64,000 bases of DNA from Salvator merianae (GCA_003586115.2 QVOM02000101.1:26629659-26693658), one strand, 5' to 3'; numbered from the stretch's first letter, positions 22,972 to 36,062 are shown. Numbers and translations: made by a program. The notes: a model not told the origin generated them from the sequence alone.

Positions 22972-23504
22972 AATTTAAACCCTTTTGAGATGCAGGATTG
23001 AATCTATCTTGTGATTTGCTTTAGGGATGAGCTTTTACATGATCATCTGTCAGTACCTCCTACACAGGCAAGCTCCCGCCCCTCAGGTAAAGAAACACAA
23101 CAAGGAGCTATAAATGCATTTCCTTAGGCATTAGAAGGTCCATCTGACTGGGGTAGGAAATTGCTTTTGCTCCCTCATCATTTCCTATGTTAAAAATGCC
23201 AACACAGGAGATGTATCAGATCACAGCAACACTGTGCACTTTGCCTTTGGGAGAAAGGAGCACCAATGTCATGAAAATAGGGGAGTGAAGGGGGGAAGAA
23301 GGAAGAGCTTTTTACATGTTTTCAAAATGTAGAAAGCTTCAACCCAGCTCAACATATTCATATGTCTCCAAATTTTGTAATGCAGTTCTGAAAGAAAAAA
23401 CGAATGCTCAGAAAAAGGGATATTTTAGAGAAGAATCCTGACATATATGTGCACATTGGGAAAAATATACAAAAGTGTTTTTCAATTAAATTAGGAAGAA
23501 TGTA

Positions 23505-23583
23505 TGTATGTATATGTATATATATATGTGTGTGTGTGTGTGCGCGCACGCACGTGCATGTGTAGATAGATAGATAGATAGAT
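23505..23583. repeat. Compound TATG/TG/GCAC/GATA microsatellite
   Basis: A TGTA/TATA run passes into (TG)n, a short CGCGCACGCAC run and a few GATA units. Confidence 0.85.
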
Positions 23584-23712
23584 TTATGGGAAAGTCTTTA
23601 GATTCTATATAGAACCTGTGAGAAACATCACATGACATATTTGTCCATTCATTTCCTCTTTAGTTTGTATTTGTGGATTTCTCCTCAGTCTAATCTCCTG
23701 GTTTCTCTTTTA

Positions 23713-24054
23713 GGGCAATTCTGCCCTGACTGGTATACTGGACCAGGAAGCACATGTGGGTCCTTTCTGCACTTGACCTTATTGTGGATTATATCTCAGA
23801 ATAGGGACCTGCTATCCACATGCTAGTGCAAGCTATGAAGGTCTTGCCCAGGGCCTACCATAGTCTGCACTAGCATGCAGATGGCAGGTCCCTATTCTGA
23901 GATATAATCCACAATAAGGCCAAGGGCAGAAAGGGCCTAAGTGTCTCCCATTCTTACACCCTGCTTAAGGCTTCCCTTAGACCACACCAGTGTGTAAAAG
24001 GGAGGCTCCTGGTACACTTGCTAGTCCAGTATACTGGTCAGTGAAAAATGACCC
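23713..24054. mobile_element. TIR DNA transposon with TTA duplication
   Basis: Ends are inverted repeats: GGGCAATTCTGCCCTGACTG... on the left and the complement of GGGTCATTTTTCACTGACCA... on the right. Both continue into GTATACTGGA. TTA flanks both sides (23710-23712 and 24055-24057), matching the 3-bp target duplication typical of PIF/Harbinger elements. It has no transposase. A second, palindromic element is inserted in it at 23759-23936. Confidence 0.8.
23759..23936. mobile_element. Palindromic ~180-bp DNA element (copy 1)
   Basis: Almost completely self-complementary, with two arms of about 85 bp around a centre near 23848. The left arm reads GGTCCTTTCTGCACTTG; the right arm ends with the inverse, GGCAGAAAGGGCC. 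The inner arm words ATTATATCTCAGAATAGGGA and CATGCTAGTGCA occur inverted on the other side. A second copy is at 61003-61183. It is too small to code for anything. The target duplication is not clear. Confidence 0.85.
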
Positions 24055-24724
24055 TTAGTCATGACTTACCTTTTGCCTTAGCTACTGGCTATATCCCTCA
24101 CCTTAACCACTATCCCTTGGCATAACTTCCTTGATGCTTGTTTCTAGTTGAATTTCAGTCATTGCATATTTCTCTCTCCTAACGTATACCCCACTACTTT
24201 CCACCCCACTACTTTCCTACTTTCCTAGACTATGTAAATTTCCATAGGAATGCCAATTCCTCTTGAAAGAAAGAAAGAAAAATAAAAGTGCTAGATGCAA
24301 TAGCTGAGCATTTTTGAGTAAAACTGTTTCCCTTTTTCAAAAAACAGCAGTGGCTATTTGGAAGTACAAATAGTTTCTCAAGCTGTTTTCATCTTTTGCC
24401 TGCTTTTTTCCCCCATCAAATGTCACAGCATGTTGTGAAATTGAGAAAGATGTTTTGCACTCCTAAATATACTAGTTTTGAAATAGATTGATATGTGGAG
24501 ATAGAGGCCATTATCCTTTCCTTTTTATTAAAATAGTATTCTCACTGAAAATGATCTTGAACCAAACAAAAGTTGGTTTAAGTAAAAAGGCCAGCATGCA
24601 CCACATTCATGAAAAGACCTTAATAATCCTAGGGCTGCCAAGGAAAGTATATTATTTTGTTATACAAGAAATACAATGCTGCATCCAGACTGGGCAAAGA
24701 CTACACTCAGTGAGAGTCTTAGGT

Positions 24725-25235
24725 TGTTTAGGCACGTCACAGGTCATCCTGCACTGTGCTGGGCTAATCCAAGGTTGGATCAGATGATCTGGCCCAGGAT
24801 GGGATGGACAAGTGGCAGCCTGCACCATCCTGGCCCCACTACAGAAATTGAGAATGAAAGTTCCCAGCCTTCATAATAGCTGGGGAAGTTTTAACTGGGT
24901 GTCATAAGTAATTGACTTCTAGAGCTGCTTCCAAGTGCCTGGCAAAATGACATTGGGGTTCTTGCTCTGATATACAGGACCATCTGCTTACTCTGATATA
25001 AGGACCATCTGTACGTTATCTGTGCATGAACAGCTGGTCCGTATAGCAGCCTGGAATGCTGCATGCACTGCTTACAAGTGGACCACTGTTGGAGTGGGCT
25101 ATGGCACCATTTTGTACCATAGCCTGGACCAATGCATCATCAGATGAGGATCCAGTTTCCTAGTGAGAGGTATGGCCTCCTGAAAGACCAGTCTGCACTG
25201 TGGTTGAGGGGTTCGGGGGAGTCCAGTGGATTGTA
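24725..25235 (+). repeat. Unclassified interspersed repeat, copy 1
   Basis: Similar in order and orientation to 58225-58640. Shared blocks include GGATCAGATGATCTGGCCCA (against CAGATTAAATGATCTAGCCCA), CTGGCAAAATG followed by GGGTTCTTG/GGGCTTCTTG, TGCTATGxxxCCATTTTG-like, and GAGGxATGGxCTCxxGxAAGxCCAGTC. A reverse-complement piece lies at 28085-28300. No coding sequence is visible. It is probably an old DNA transposon. Confidence 0.6.
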
Positions 25236-28200
25236 ATCTATGCTGTTGATTAGTCTGCAGTATGGACCAAGTACTCCACAGGGGCTGCTGAACCAAGTCA
25301 GCAGCCAAGTGCAGATCCTGCCTTTTGATACATCCCAGTTTATCAGGAAAAGATCTTATAGTATTTTTCTCCTTCCTGAGTAGCTCTATGTCCATACAGA
25401 ACTGTACTTTGCTCATAAAACAGTACATGGAACTCACTGACTTCTCAGATCTTTTTGATCTGAAAGTAATGGATGATTGTGAATTATGACAATTACTATT
25501 GATTACTTCCACATTCCTGTGCTATTCAGAGTATGAATATTTTGATATATTTATTCACACTCCAACTCACTCTTTGATGCATTTGAATATTTCAGGCCTA
25601 TATGTTATGGACATGCAAGACTGTGAAGGACAGGAATGATGATGATTCAGATCACAATTCATTTTAGCCTTAGCTAAACTTTTTATGGTACAACTGAATG
25701 TAGCAACATCCCAACTGAAACACAGAAATGGGAGATGTCAGGCTGCACAGAAATTTAGTGTGGTATATTTGTTAGACATTTTGTTTAGTTTGTACACAAT
25801 CACATGACATCCACACTACATTATTGTTCAAACATGCTAACAGGACAGTCATTTTACAAATAGCTTTGGTATTTTTCAATCATACATTTGAATACTATGA
25901 ATAGCATGTTTGGAATTTGTTTGCCCATGTGTTTTTTAGACAGTGCATACAGTTTCATGGTATGAAAATGATTGTTCTATATGATTTTCTACAGAATTTG
26001 TATCCATTTGAACTCCAAATATCTGTTTGCTCCAAAGATTTCAAATGACCTTAAACACAAGTATCTATTGCCTTGATGATCAGTATTCATTCAGCTGAAC
26101 TGAATGCAATCCATTTGAACTCAAGCAACCCTTTAAATCTCACATCCTTCTCTATATAGAAGGGAAGGGAGGGAAATACACTTGGACTGTTGTGCATTTC
26201 TCTCCAACAACACGACCCCTCAGATATCAAACAATTTACCCATTTTATTGGGTGCAAAATCTTGCACTGCATTAAGCATTTGGTAAAAGAGAAAAAATAG
26301 AAGATATTTGTAGTAGAATTAAAATGTTCCCACTTAAAATGACACTGCTGCAAGTTCCAAATCACAATAGTCCCCAAAACAATCAGAAATAGATATTTGC
26401 CAAACTGGTTCATGTTTGAATCAGTTCAAATTGAAAGGACATGTTCCAAAGGTTCTACAGTAGTTCACACTGAACATCCTGCCTGTTTGAAAACAGAGTT
26501 TAAATTTAAACTGAATAAAAGGATGTTCAAATCAACCTATCAGACATGCCCTGTTTTGATACAAGTTTGAAAGTGTTCAAACATGTTTGAATTGAACCAA
26601 ACACCACACTGTTTGAGGGGAAAAAAAGGTTTAATTCAAACTGAACCAGAAAAAAATTGATGAGCATCATTAATCAGAAACTATGTTTTGAAAAAAGCCC
26701 TACCAGTCTGTAATTTTATTTAGTTATGTTTATTGCATTTATTGTCTCTATGCATTTCACACTGCAGTTAAGTCAACAATGCATATTGGTTCCTTGGGTT
26801 CGAAACCTGTGTGGGGCAAACATGATCAAACAGTCATCCACAATACCTAATTTTCATTATTCAGTCACTCTTTGCCATTACATGACACTGACAATTTACA
26901 GATTGTACTTGATAACTTGCACTTAAATGTGTGATATCACTCTAATGCTTCCTGTACAATGATCTATGGAATCAGGGTACTGGAAATTTTTGCCATGGGT
27001 GTTAAATCTATATTCAGTTAATGCTGTTACTTTCAAGATATGGCTTGAATATATTAATCAACTGCGTTCATGTTATTTTCTTTCTTTTTTAAAACCAAAT
27101 CCAGGATTGAGACAACTTGAGAAGAACTGATGAAGAGATTATGTCCAAGTAACTCTGCATGTATACTACACATTTCATTTGATTATTTTTTCCACAGTAA
27201 TTGTCTCTCACTCCATGTACAGGGAGTTTAAAATGAAGTTGGGAAGTGTCACAGTGGGAGATCTGTACAATTAAAGTCTCCACACAATATGCAGAAAAGA
27301 CCGTCTGTATGCCTAAAAGGAGCCAAAATCAAAACTATACTTCTGTCAACTTGGTTGCAGTTAATTTGATTTTCAACATGAAACAGCACTTGGCATGTGT
27401 GCTTTCTTGATATAAAATATGGAAAAAACTGCAATCTATAAGTATTTCAGAGTCTCTTGTATACCATACTAAAAAGCAGTTCCAGTGCTCGGTTCTTCAT
27501 ATCATTCTGTGATTGAAAAACTCCAGAGAATAAATAAAGCAAAACAGAGAAAAGAAAGGGGAAAAAATAAAGCAAATAAAAAAGGCATTAGAGTAACAGT
27601 GTTGTCCTAATAGGAATGAGCGAAATAAGATGACACTTGAAAAGAGGCTGCATTTATATACAGCAAAAAGGTGGCTTAAAAACACCTTGGTGGTACTGGC
27701 ATGTGACTTTAGTGTTCTCATTCAATTCTTATCTCTAATCTCACCTCTAATGTTCTTTAGAAGTCTATTTTGTGGCCTTTAAAGTGTATTAAGCATGACA
27801 TGTGCACACTGGACATGCTAATGTGTGACAATAACATCGCTGAACCATTTCAGAGATGCCTTTGAAGTGCTTCTTTTTATTGTGTGTGAGTGCAGCCACA
27901 GTTATTTTGGAAACTGCAGTGACTACTCAAACTCTTTAACAAAATATCACATCAGCAATCCTTTGTTGTTACAAATCCACACACAGGTAGCATCATATGG
28001 GGGAAATATATGCACTGAACACCAGTCCTGTTGCCATCTTTCCTAAAACGTTGGAGGCCACAATTCTCATATAGTTTCCTGTAAGCCTGCATGAGGCATG
28101 TATGCAAAATCTGCACTGGGCCAGCAGTCCCTAGGGAATGTCTGGACTGCATTGTGCACCAGACTACCAAAAGACCATGCCTCCCAGTAGAACACCACTT

Positions 28201-31200
28201 CAACATGACATGGCATTGGAGTGGGCCCCAGCAAGAAAATGATGCTGGAGTGCACTCCAATAGAAGATCACATTGAAGCAGTCTCTCTCACTTTCCCTAG
28301 TGGCAGATTTACCCAGCAGTCATGCACAGAGTGAAAGAAGCCTGATACTATTTTGTAGGCTCCCAGAAGTGACCCTGAAGTGGATCCTTCACTTTGGCCC
28401 ATGATTGGAACTGCATGGCACAGGACAGTGTGTCCTGTACAGAAATTGTCCATATCAATGTTCTACAGGTCAGGATCTTGGAAACTGTTGAAAAAAGCAA
28501 AATGGTTGACCAAGTTTGCAGGTTCAGTTCTCACAGCACCCATCTGGAAATGAAATAGGTCTTAAAGGCAATAAGTAAGCTTTGACCTTGACACAACATT
28601 GTCCAGAAATAACAATCAGAGAGGGATGAAATTACATTAGCCAAGAATAGCAAGTGTAGTTCTTGGGTGTTGTGGAACTGAAAGACCCTTTCATGGGTCT
28701 GTAGAAGGTAAACCATTGTGAAAATGAGTTTTGGGGATGAAATAGATACCTCTTTAATATATATCTCATGAATATCATGTAACTTTGGGTCAAGCAACAG
28801 ATGTACCTATACTTCCTTTAATAAAGAATCTACTGAAACCGATGTGTGGATTCTTGATGTGTGGAGAGGTTTTAAGTGAGTAACCCTAGAAAACTGGGGT
28901 TCTAAAGAGCTTCAGAATGCACTCTACTTTTGTAGCAATTACTATATTTAGATAGTGCACAAAATATATAAAAGATGGCATAAAATGGAAATCTCATACT
29001 TTTTAACACCGTATGAACTTGACCTCAGTCTAATGCATGTAGTCAACCACAACTGACATTCAAAGAAGAGCCCCATCTCCTTAGTCCCTTAGGTCACAGA
29101 GGTGCTGGTGTAATCAAAAGGTCATACGGAACTCTTTGTTCTATGGAGAGGAAATTGAGATCCATGGCTATTCAGGAGCATGCAGGGAGATACAGAAGAT
29201 GGTACCTATTGTTTGGAGAACAGAGCTAAGTATATTTAGCCTTCAGATCTTGCCCTAAATCAAACATAATTCAGTTTAAAAGTTTAAAAGACTTTGACTA
29301 ATGGGATAATGAATTCTATATTTAAAAAAAACACCAAAAAACCTGTGAACAAAAAGGGGAAGTTTAAAAAAAAAAAAAAAACAACTATGGAGGAAAAAAA
29401 CACCAAACCTATGACACCTGTGAAATTCTTAAAAGAAGAGGAAACTCTGATCAGGTACCTGGTCAGAAAGGTCAAAAACTAAGAGAAAAGAATGTTCTCC
29501 ACAAATTGAAAATTTATTTTTTCCTTCACCAGAACTTAAATGAAGTTGAGAAAGTGACTTTTTCAGACCATTGTTAAACTCAGTATGTTTGAAACCTTGC
29601 TTCCATCAAAACCAATGGCTAATAACCCATTTAATGTTGGAAAGTTTAAGACCAGTATCATATGCCACCAAAGTCTTCCAGTGCAGATGCTGTGAAATTT
29701 GCACATAGCATACTTATTTTGTTGCACACAGATTGCACAATGTTTAGCCTGTATGGGATCCATAGGTTCAGAGGCTATGGATCTGAAGAGCCTATGGCCT
29801 TTCTGAGTTTGGCTTTAATCCATAATAGAAGCCCTCATAGTTGGCTTCTGGGTCCCATTGATCTGCATGTTAGTACAAATCTATGAGACCCTGCACACCA
29901 CTAGTATTCTCTGACCATGCTGGATGGACCATAATCCCAATCAGGAAGGCCTTGATTAGGATTACCGGTAGAACCTGACATTGAGGGCTACCAGTGGATC
30001 AGTGGGCCCTGGTTCAGAACATGGAAGGATGCAGTAGTCCCATGTCTGGGACTACTGCGGGACCTGTTTTGGCAGTGCTTCAAAGTGTGCTACTGAAGTG
30101 GGTCCCTCGGTGGCTCTGAGGTTAGGAACTTTTGTTCCTAGCCCTTTGGAGCACTCGGAGCTCAGCCTTAAAGCTCATGTGAGCTTTGGGATGGGGGCTG
30201 TTCTGTATCCACACCACTGTAGCTATAGAAACACTGAAGCAATAGGAGAAATACTTTAGGGCATAAGAGAAAAGCTTGAAAGGTGGCAGGTAGCTTTTGA
30301 GAAATGAGATTTCAATAGGCCAAACCTCTGTGGTGAAATTTATATGAATAAGCAACAAACAGAGCCGAACAGACATACAAGAAGGCCAGGTAACTTTCAC
30401 AGAATTTCTTACTGGGGAAAACAAACCAGAAAAGTATCATGGTTAAGATAAAAGCACAATATTAAGTCAGATTAGGGTAAAAATCTGGTAGCAATTTGTC
30501 ATAATCAGGGATCCAGTTGACTAGCTGGAACATTAATATATCTAAGTGTAACAAAAATACAAAGTAAGGTACATAATGGCTGTGTTTACATAGCATCCCC
30601 CATTCATTTTGTGGTGTAGTTGCTGCTGAAATGTCACAGCTGTCAGAGGAAACCATTTAAATCATTGGTACCACAGATGGCAACTCATACAGTAGTAGTG
30701 AAATTTTTGTGACTGTATTAGAGTGTGTATAAAACTGTTATCTGAAAGAACCTACATGCTACCAAATGTCTAATAGGAAAATGATGGCCATGCTTCTATT
30801 TTATGACCCAGACAGCTTTGATGGAACCCCTAGATTGGCCAAACTCCACGTCTCCTGTTAAGACATTTAGGGGACACAGCAGCCCTCTAGAGACCTATGA
30901 AAGGTGTCAAAATGCAGTGCGTGAAGAATGCCTCCAAATTTATTACCTCATGTTCTGACAAGACCACAGCTCATGGGAATGGACTGTGGCAACTCAGAAG
31001 TGACCATGAATGCACAGAGCGGCTGACATTGTCTTCCAAGAACAAGTGCAGCGGATATCTAACATGGCTTAACCCAGTGAATGTGTACCCAGGGAAGAGC
31101 CTTAGCTAACCATAGCCAGGCTGAGGAGAAGACGCTACAGAAAAGGGTCCTGTCACAGGCAACTGCTGCCACATAAGAAGGAGGACTACAGAAAAAAATG

Positions 31201-31428
31201 TACATTTGTAACTTATGCTCAGTGTTCATGCTCTTATGATTTGCCAGTTAACAGAGTAAAGAAAAAGTACACATTAAATTGTTATGGTCTGTTAACTAGG
31301 AGCAATTCACTCAACATGTATGACTTAAAAGTGTAGCTATCTAAGAATTACTCATGTGTCCAAACTGTATCAAGTATGGGTGAAGGGGGGAAAAGTCTGC
31401 ACCAGATTTGTATTTGATTTGAAAGAGA
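25236..31428. other. Long anonymous stretch, no gene recognised
   Basis: No gene or RNA is supported. 26395-26660 is rich in GTTCAAA/TTTGAAC words and resembles a decayed copy of the element at 45734-46077. 28085-28300 resembles, on the minus strand, part of the repeat at 24725 and 58225. 29330-29410 is A-rich. 29930-30120 contains short inverted words (AGTAGTCCCA-TGTCTGGGACTACT). Short frames match nothing I recognise. Confidence 0.5.
28085..28300 (-). repeat. Fragment of unclassified repeat
   Basis: The complement of 28160-28200 reads GGGAGGCATGGTCTTTTGGT and then TAGTCTGGTGCACAATGCAG, resembling 58570-58620 and 25165-25205. It is diverged and its boundaries are uncertain. Confidence 0.45.
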
Positions 31429-31510
31429 GGGAAGGAAGGAAGGAAGGAAGGAAGGAAGGAAGGAAGGAAGGAAGGAAGGAAGGAAGGAAGGAAGGAAGGA
31501 AGGAAGGAAG
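31429..31510. repeat. (GGAA)n microsatellite
   Basis: About 20 GGAA units. The minus-strand frame reading PSFL repeats is an artefact of the array. Confidence 0.97.
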
Positions 31511-31576
31511 ATAACCATGTAGGTGGTTCCTGTCACCATTTTATTTTTTTCCCCAAATTAGCCTCATTGGGAGTAT

Positions 31577-31582
<6 letters not shown>

Positions 31583-31652
<70 letters not shown>
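31583..31652. repeat. (GA)n microsatellite
   Basis: About 35 uninterrupted GA units, 72 bp after the GGAA array. Confidence 0.97.
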
Positions 31653-31656
<4 letters not shown>

Positions 31657-32544
31657 GAAAATAATGGGTTCAGAAGCTTTCCATTCTATTTATCATTCTA
31701 TCTTCTTAGAAATTTCCATGGGAAATCTGTTCCTTCCTCCCTACTGCAGATAATCAGAGATCCACATCTTCCTTTAGGCTGTGCTGCTTCTGATCATCTT
31801 AGTGCAGTACTGAATGATAGTGAAGCATCCAGCACCTTTCGTAAGATGGTTTAGTACAGTGCAGTTTATTTTCATCAGCTTATTATTTTCACATTTTAGT
31901 TTAATATAGATCCCATTGCCTTATTGGTGTCTCTGAATGTCAACTAACTATTTACTTTATATGTGGTTTATATATATATATATATAAACCAAAACACTTT
32001 AGTATTTCATGCACATGTGCAAGAAATTACCAGGAGTTCATTTCCATCAAACAAAATATACTTTTTGATTTAAATATCATTTCACACACTGAAGTTTAAA
32101 GCAAAAGACACAAGAGTTATCCAGAAGGGCATTTGATATGCTATGTGGACTTGAATGTAAGAGGATTAGTCTATTTGATATTAGTACATAAATTACACAC
32201 AGGAGGAGACCTCTGTACCAAGAATTTTAATAAAATCAAATGGCAATGGTTTTTTTTCCCCCTAAAGCTGTGAGATTGAGCCCTCTGTAATGCAAAATTC
32301 TGTGGGATGAGATCATTTCAACTGTTTCAGTGATCATGACATTACCAAAAACATTTTTTTTTAAGTGACACACAAAAGAATTAATATGCCAAGTTGCAGT
32401 ACTATTTTTGGTATTATTTATTCTGTTCTAGGAGAAATATCAGGTTTAAAGATTTGGGCTACTCATCAATCCAGCCTTGTCACTGGAGGCTCAAGTGGCT
32501 TCTGCAGTTCAGAATGCCTTTTGTCTATCAGCTGTGATTGATAT
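31653..32544. other. No gene recognised
   Basis: AT-rich sequence. 31965-31990 is a perfect 26-bp palindrome, GGTTTA-(TA)n-TAAACC. Confidence 0.55.
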
Positions 32545-32735
32545 TTAATTTATCCCACCGAAGGGTCCCAGGGTCGGTTGCAACAATAAAAACAGAATGT
32601 AAAACGCTCATACATACTGAAAACATTAACAGTGCCTGAAAGTGGGGAGGGAAGCTGTTTCCTTAGTCAAAGGCAAGGGTCAATAGGTGTGCCTTCACTG
32701 CTCTCCTAATGATATAAAGTGAAGATGAGGTGAAG
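32545..32735 (-). mobile_element. L2 LINE 3' UTR fragment
   Basis: Parallels the L2 end at 4420-4610: ATCCCACC, then CCCAGGGTCGGTTGCAAC, a CTGAAAGTGGGGAGGGAAGC block, AAAGGCAAGGGTCAATAGGT, and a CTTCACTGCTCTCCTAATGA block, all in the same order. It is the minus-strand 3' end of a separate L2 copy. Confidence 0.8.
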
Positions 32736-32769
32736 GTGATATCTGAGTAGCATTTGTACCTGGATGAGA

Positions 32770-33350
32770 ATAGCTTGTCACAGTTCTAACAATTCTACAC
32801 AACTACAATACATTGGATGTAGATCTATCTTCCTTTAAAAACATTTCAGAGACAGCAGCTGGTGCAGAATAGGGCTATGGAAACATTGATAAGACCAGCC
32901 ACTTATTATATCAGTGCTTAATCATCTGCACTGACACCAGCCAATTTCCAATCTTAATGTATGTTTTCAGTTCTAGAGCCCTAAATGGTTTGGGACTGTG
33001 TTACTTGAAAGAATGTCTTGTACAGTACATGCCTACTTATAGCCTGAGACTGGCAAAAGAAGAAACTTGCTGTTACTCCTGCCAAATGAAGTGTTGGGGG
33101 GAGAGCAGGTGGTAAGGAAAATGTTGTTGTCAGAATGGCACTTAGTCCCTGTAACAGAATTCTTAGAAAAGTCTTCTTGGAACCATCCTTATATGCTTTT
33201 AGACATTAGAGGAAAACGTTTTTATTCACCCATGTATTTTAGAAAACAAACTAGCTTGTATGTTTTTTATACTTGCTTTTTCTCCATTCTTTTAATTATA
33301 TTGTTTGTTTTTATACATTTTGTATATTTTAAGAAATATAGCCTTATTTT
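32770..33350 (+). mobile_element. L2-like LINE C-terminal remnant
   Basis: On the plus strand, CAGCTGGTGCAGAATAGGGC (32853-32872) encodes the L2 LVQN motif. About 120 bp later comes a block reading VLEP-KWFGTVLLERMSCTVHAYL (about 32970-33040), and then KRRNLLLLLP near 33060-33085, the L2 tail pattern. Stops interrupt it. A T-rich 3' part follows to about 33350. Given the minus-strand L2 3' end just upstream, these are two copies in opposite orientation, or one rearranged copy. Confidence 0.65.
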
Positions 33351-34755
33351 TTGTTGTTGTTAATGAACTTCTCAAAGTGAGATATATTGGCACGTGCTTG
33401 CCCCTGTTGAGAGACGTCCATCTACTATTTTTTCTCAAGAGCTTCAAACTTCACTTGCATTCTTCCTTACTATGCTAAAATGCCTTCACAGAAAGCATAA
33501 CTGTGGAATGGAGAACATATACTTTGCAAATTGAGGAAAGGATGTAAAAAGTGACTCACTAGTTTCTAGTTCTTGATCTTTCAGTGCTCAAACTTATCAA
33601 CCTTAATTTCCCCTGGTGCCATTCAAGTACCTCTGTGATACACTGTGACTGCATGAGCTCTATGCAAATAGCCTTTGCATGTTATCTAAAACTATGTCAG
33701 ATAATTCCCTGAGAAGAGCCTCTAGCAGCAAGTAGCAAGTAGCTCAGATATTGTTTTCATGCAGGATAAAGAACAGCTGTTTTCTTCAATATTTAGTCAT
33801 TCAAAGCAGAACAAAAGTAACACAAGTGATTTTAGCAGTGCACCTAAAGCAGTATTGACTCCATTGACTGAACTTAAACAGGCCCAGGAGGAAGCTTTTC
33901 TTAGGTGGACTCAAAAACAATGACAGCAGAGATGACAAGTAGCAATGACTGCATTCCGGCTTCATCTCTATGTTGCATCATCCACTATAATCACAATTCA
34001 ACATCAGAATCCATGATATGAGTAATGAGATATTTTGTCATTGGCATGTAGCAAGATGATAACTGCTTGGAGCACTCCTAAATGACCAGAAAAGGATTTG
34101 ACTATCTGGTAAAGGAGCTACTCCTGTTTCTGCAAAAAATAGGCCACAGTGAAGAGGGAGTGCAAGCAAGTTCTCAAGCATTAGATCATACCATATGGTG
34201 GTTATTGACACCTAACTTTGAAGAAGAAGTGGAGTCTGGCCAACTAACACCCGCTGCTTAAGAGTTAGAATATAGTTTGGTCCTGGGAAGTTCACATCTG
34301 TACTGATCACCATTATGGCCTGCCTTGCCATTGAGGGGCACCTGTTCAACAAATTTCTCTATTCAGGGAAATGTGTATGTGCCTTAGTAGGAATATAGAT
34401 TGTCTTCCCAGAGTTCTGGGTGGTTCATCTGCCACCCATATCAGGACAACTGTCCTCACATACCTATAATGGCAGCCACATAGCTCTTTCCTGCCCCTAC
34501 TTGGCTAATTGCAAGCATCTTTCCTTTGACAATATGTCAGCCTACTTGTTTCAGCAGTGTCTGGGCTTACACTTCTCTTTCTCCCCTCCTCCTCTTCCAT
34601 AGACAAAGGTCTGGTTTGAGTAGCTGGGCTAATCCCCAACTGTGTCATGGAAGTTTATAGGACTCAAATTTGGACTGTGTCATCCATTAGATAGACAGCG
34701 GAGATCCCTAATGGTAAAAATGTTCTTGGTAGTGTTCCAAGGGAGAATGGATCAC
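33351..34755. other. No gene recognised
   Basis: Anonymous DNA; no feature supported. Confidence 0.55.
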
Positions 34756-34875
34756 CATTTTATTTGATTTATATCCTACCCCATTATCCATAGGCCTCAT
34801 GACAGCTCACAGCAAAATACAAGGACAAAAAACAATATCTATTATGGCAACAAAATATTTCCTAAAAACTCATTA
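34756..34875 (-). mobile_element. L2 LINE 3'-end scrap
   Basis: TTTATTTGATTTATATCCTA followed by CCCCATTATCCATAGGCCTC and GACAGCTCACAGCA is the usual minus-strand layout of reptile L2 3' ends. It is short and diverged. Confidence 0.55.
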
Positions 34876-35690
34876 GTGTAGATAAGAGAGGTCTCATCCA
34901 CCACTGGTTTGCACCAGCTGCAGAAGATGGAGTATAATCCAGACCAGGAGCTCCCTGATCTGAATTACTTGTAGTCCTCAACATTGAGGATAACCACTGT
35001 ACTGGTTTGGAACAGTCTGGATACTTCCCTCTGTCTCTCACCCATCAGCTTCATAGAGTGCCACCTGGTCCTAGTGTTCGGAAATAGAGAAAATATATTT
35101 TTTCTCTTTCTACCTTATCCATACCGTGCATGATTTATTCAGGTCTCCTCTTAAACACTGTATTTCAAGGCTGGAGAGGCCAAGATAATGCAGCCTGATT
35201 TCGTAAGTAAAGTGTTCCAGCCCCTTGATCATTCTAGCTGCCCTTTTCTATACATTCTCCACTTCCACAACATTGTTTCTGAGGTGAGATGATCAAAATT
35301 GTAGACAATATTCCAAGTGTGGTCTCACCAAAGATTTATAAAGAGGCACAGTGACACTTGCCAACTTGTTTTTTATTCCCTTCCTAATTGCCCCTAACAT
35401 TGAATTTGGTTTTTTTTTTACTGCTGCTGCACACTTTCATTGAACTGTCAACAAGAACTCCATGATCCTATTCCTGATCTGTCACAGAAAGCTTGCCCCT
35501 ATTAGTTTATAGGTGTAATTGGGGTTCTTTGTCCAAATGTGCATCACTTTGTACTTGCTAAGATTGAAGTGCAATTGTCACTTTATTGCCTACTCACCAA
35601 TGCCAAGAAATCCCTCTGGAACTCTTTACAATTTCATTCTGTTTTAACTACCCTGAAAAATTTAGTGTCATCAGCAAACTTTGTTAACTC

Positions 35691-35879
35691 CAGTGACAGC
35701 TTGTTGCTTTAAGCATAGGTGTTCGAAGGTTGCTGGAAGAGGAGACTGCTGGTCATTAAAACTGCCCCCCCGGGCAGGTTTTGCAGTGGCCTGCTGCAGC
35801 AAAATGTAGACTCCATGGCCAGCAATCTCCCCTTCCAGCAACATGTGAACACCCCACTTAAAGTGATGAGCTGTCGCTG
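35691..35879. mobile_element. Small hAT-like element in L3
   Basis: 189 bp with inverted ends CAGTGACAGCTTGTTGCTTT and, on the right, the complement of CAGCGACAGCTCATCACTTT. Arms continue inwards through GTTGCTGGAAG/GTTGCTGGAAG. A perfect 8-bp duplication GTTAACTC flanks it (35683-35690 and 35880-35887), which with the CAGYG start indicates hAT. It sits beside the LINE's FADD motif and has no coding capacity. Confidence 0.9.
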
Positions 35880-36062
35880 GTTAACTCACTACTTACACCT
35901 ATATCTAGATCATTTATGAATAAATTAAAAAGCAGGAATCCTAATTAAAAAAAAAGTACAGGAGACCTTGTGGGCCCCATTTATCCTTACTCTCTGTTTT
36001 CTGTCCTTTAGGCAGTTATCAGTCCAGGATAGGACCTGTCCTCTTATTCAATGATTGCTTAG

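Noticed and set aside
22707..23001. Poly-Arg/Gly and poly-Glu reading frames
   Set aside because: Pure translation of the GAA/GGA microsatellite in different frames.
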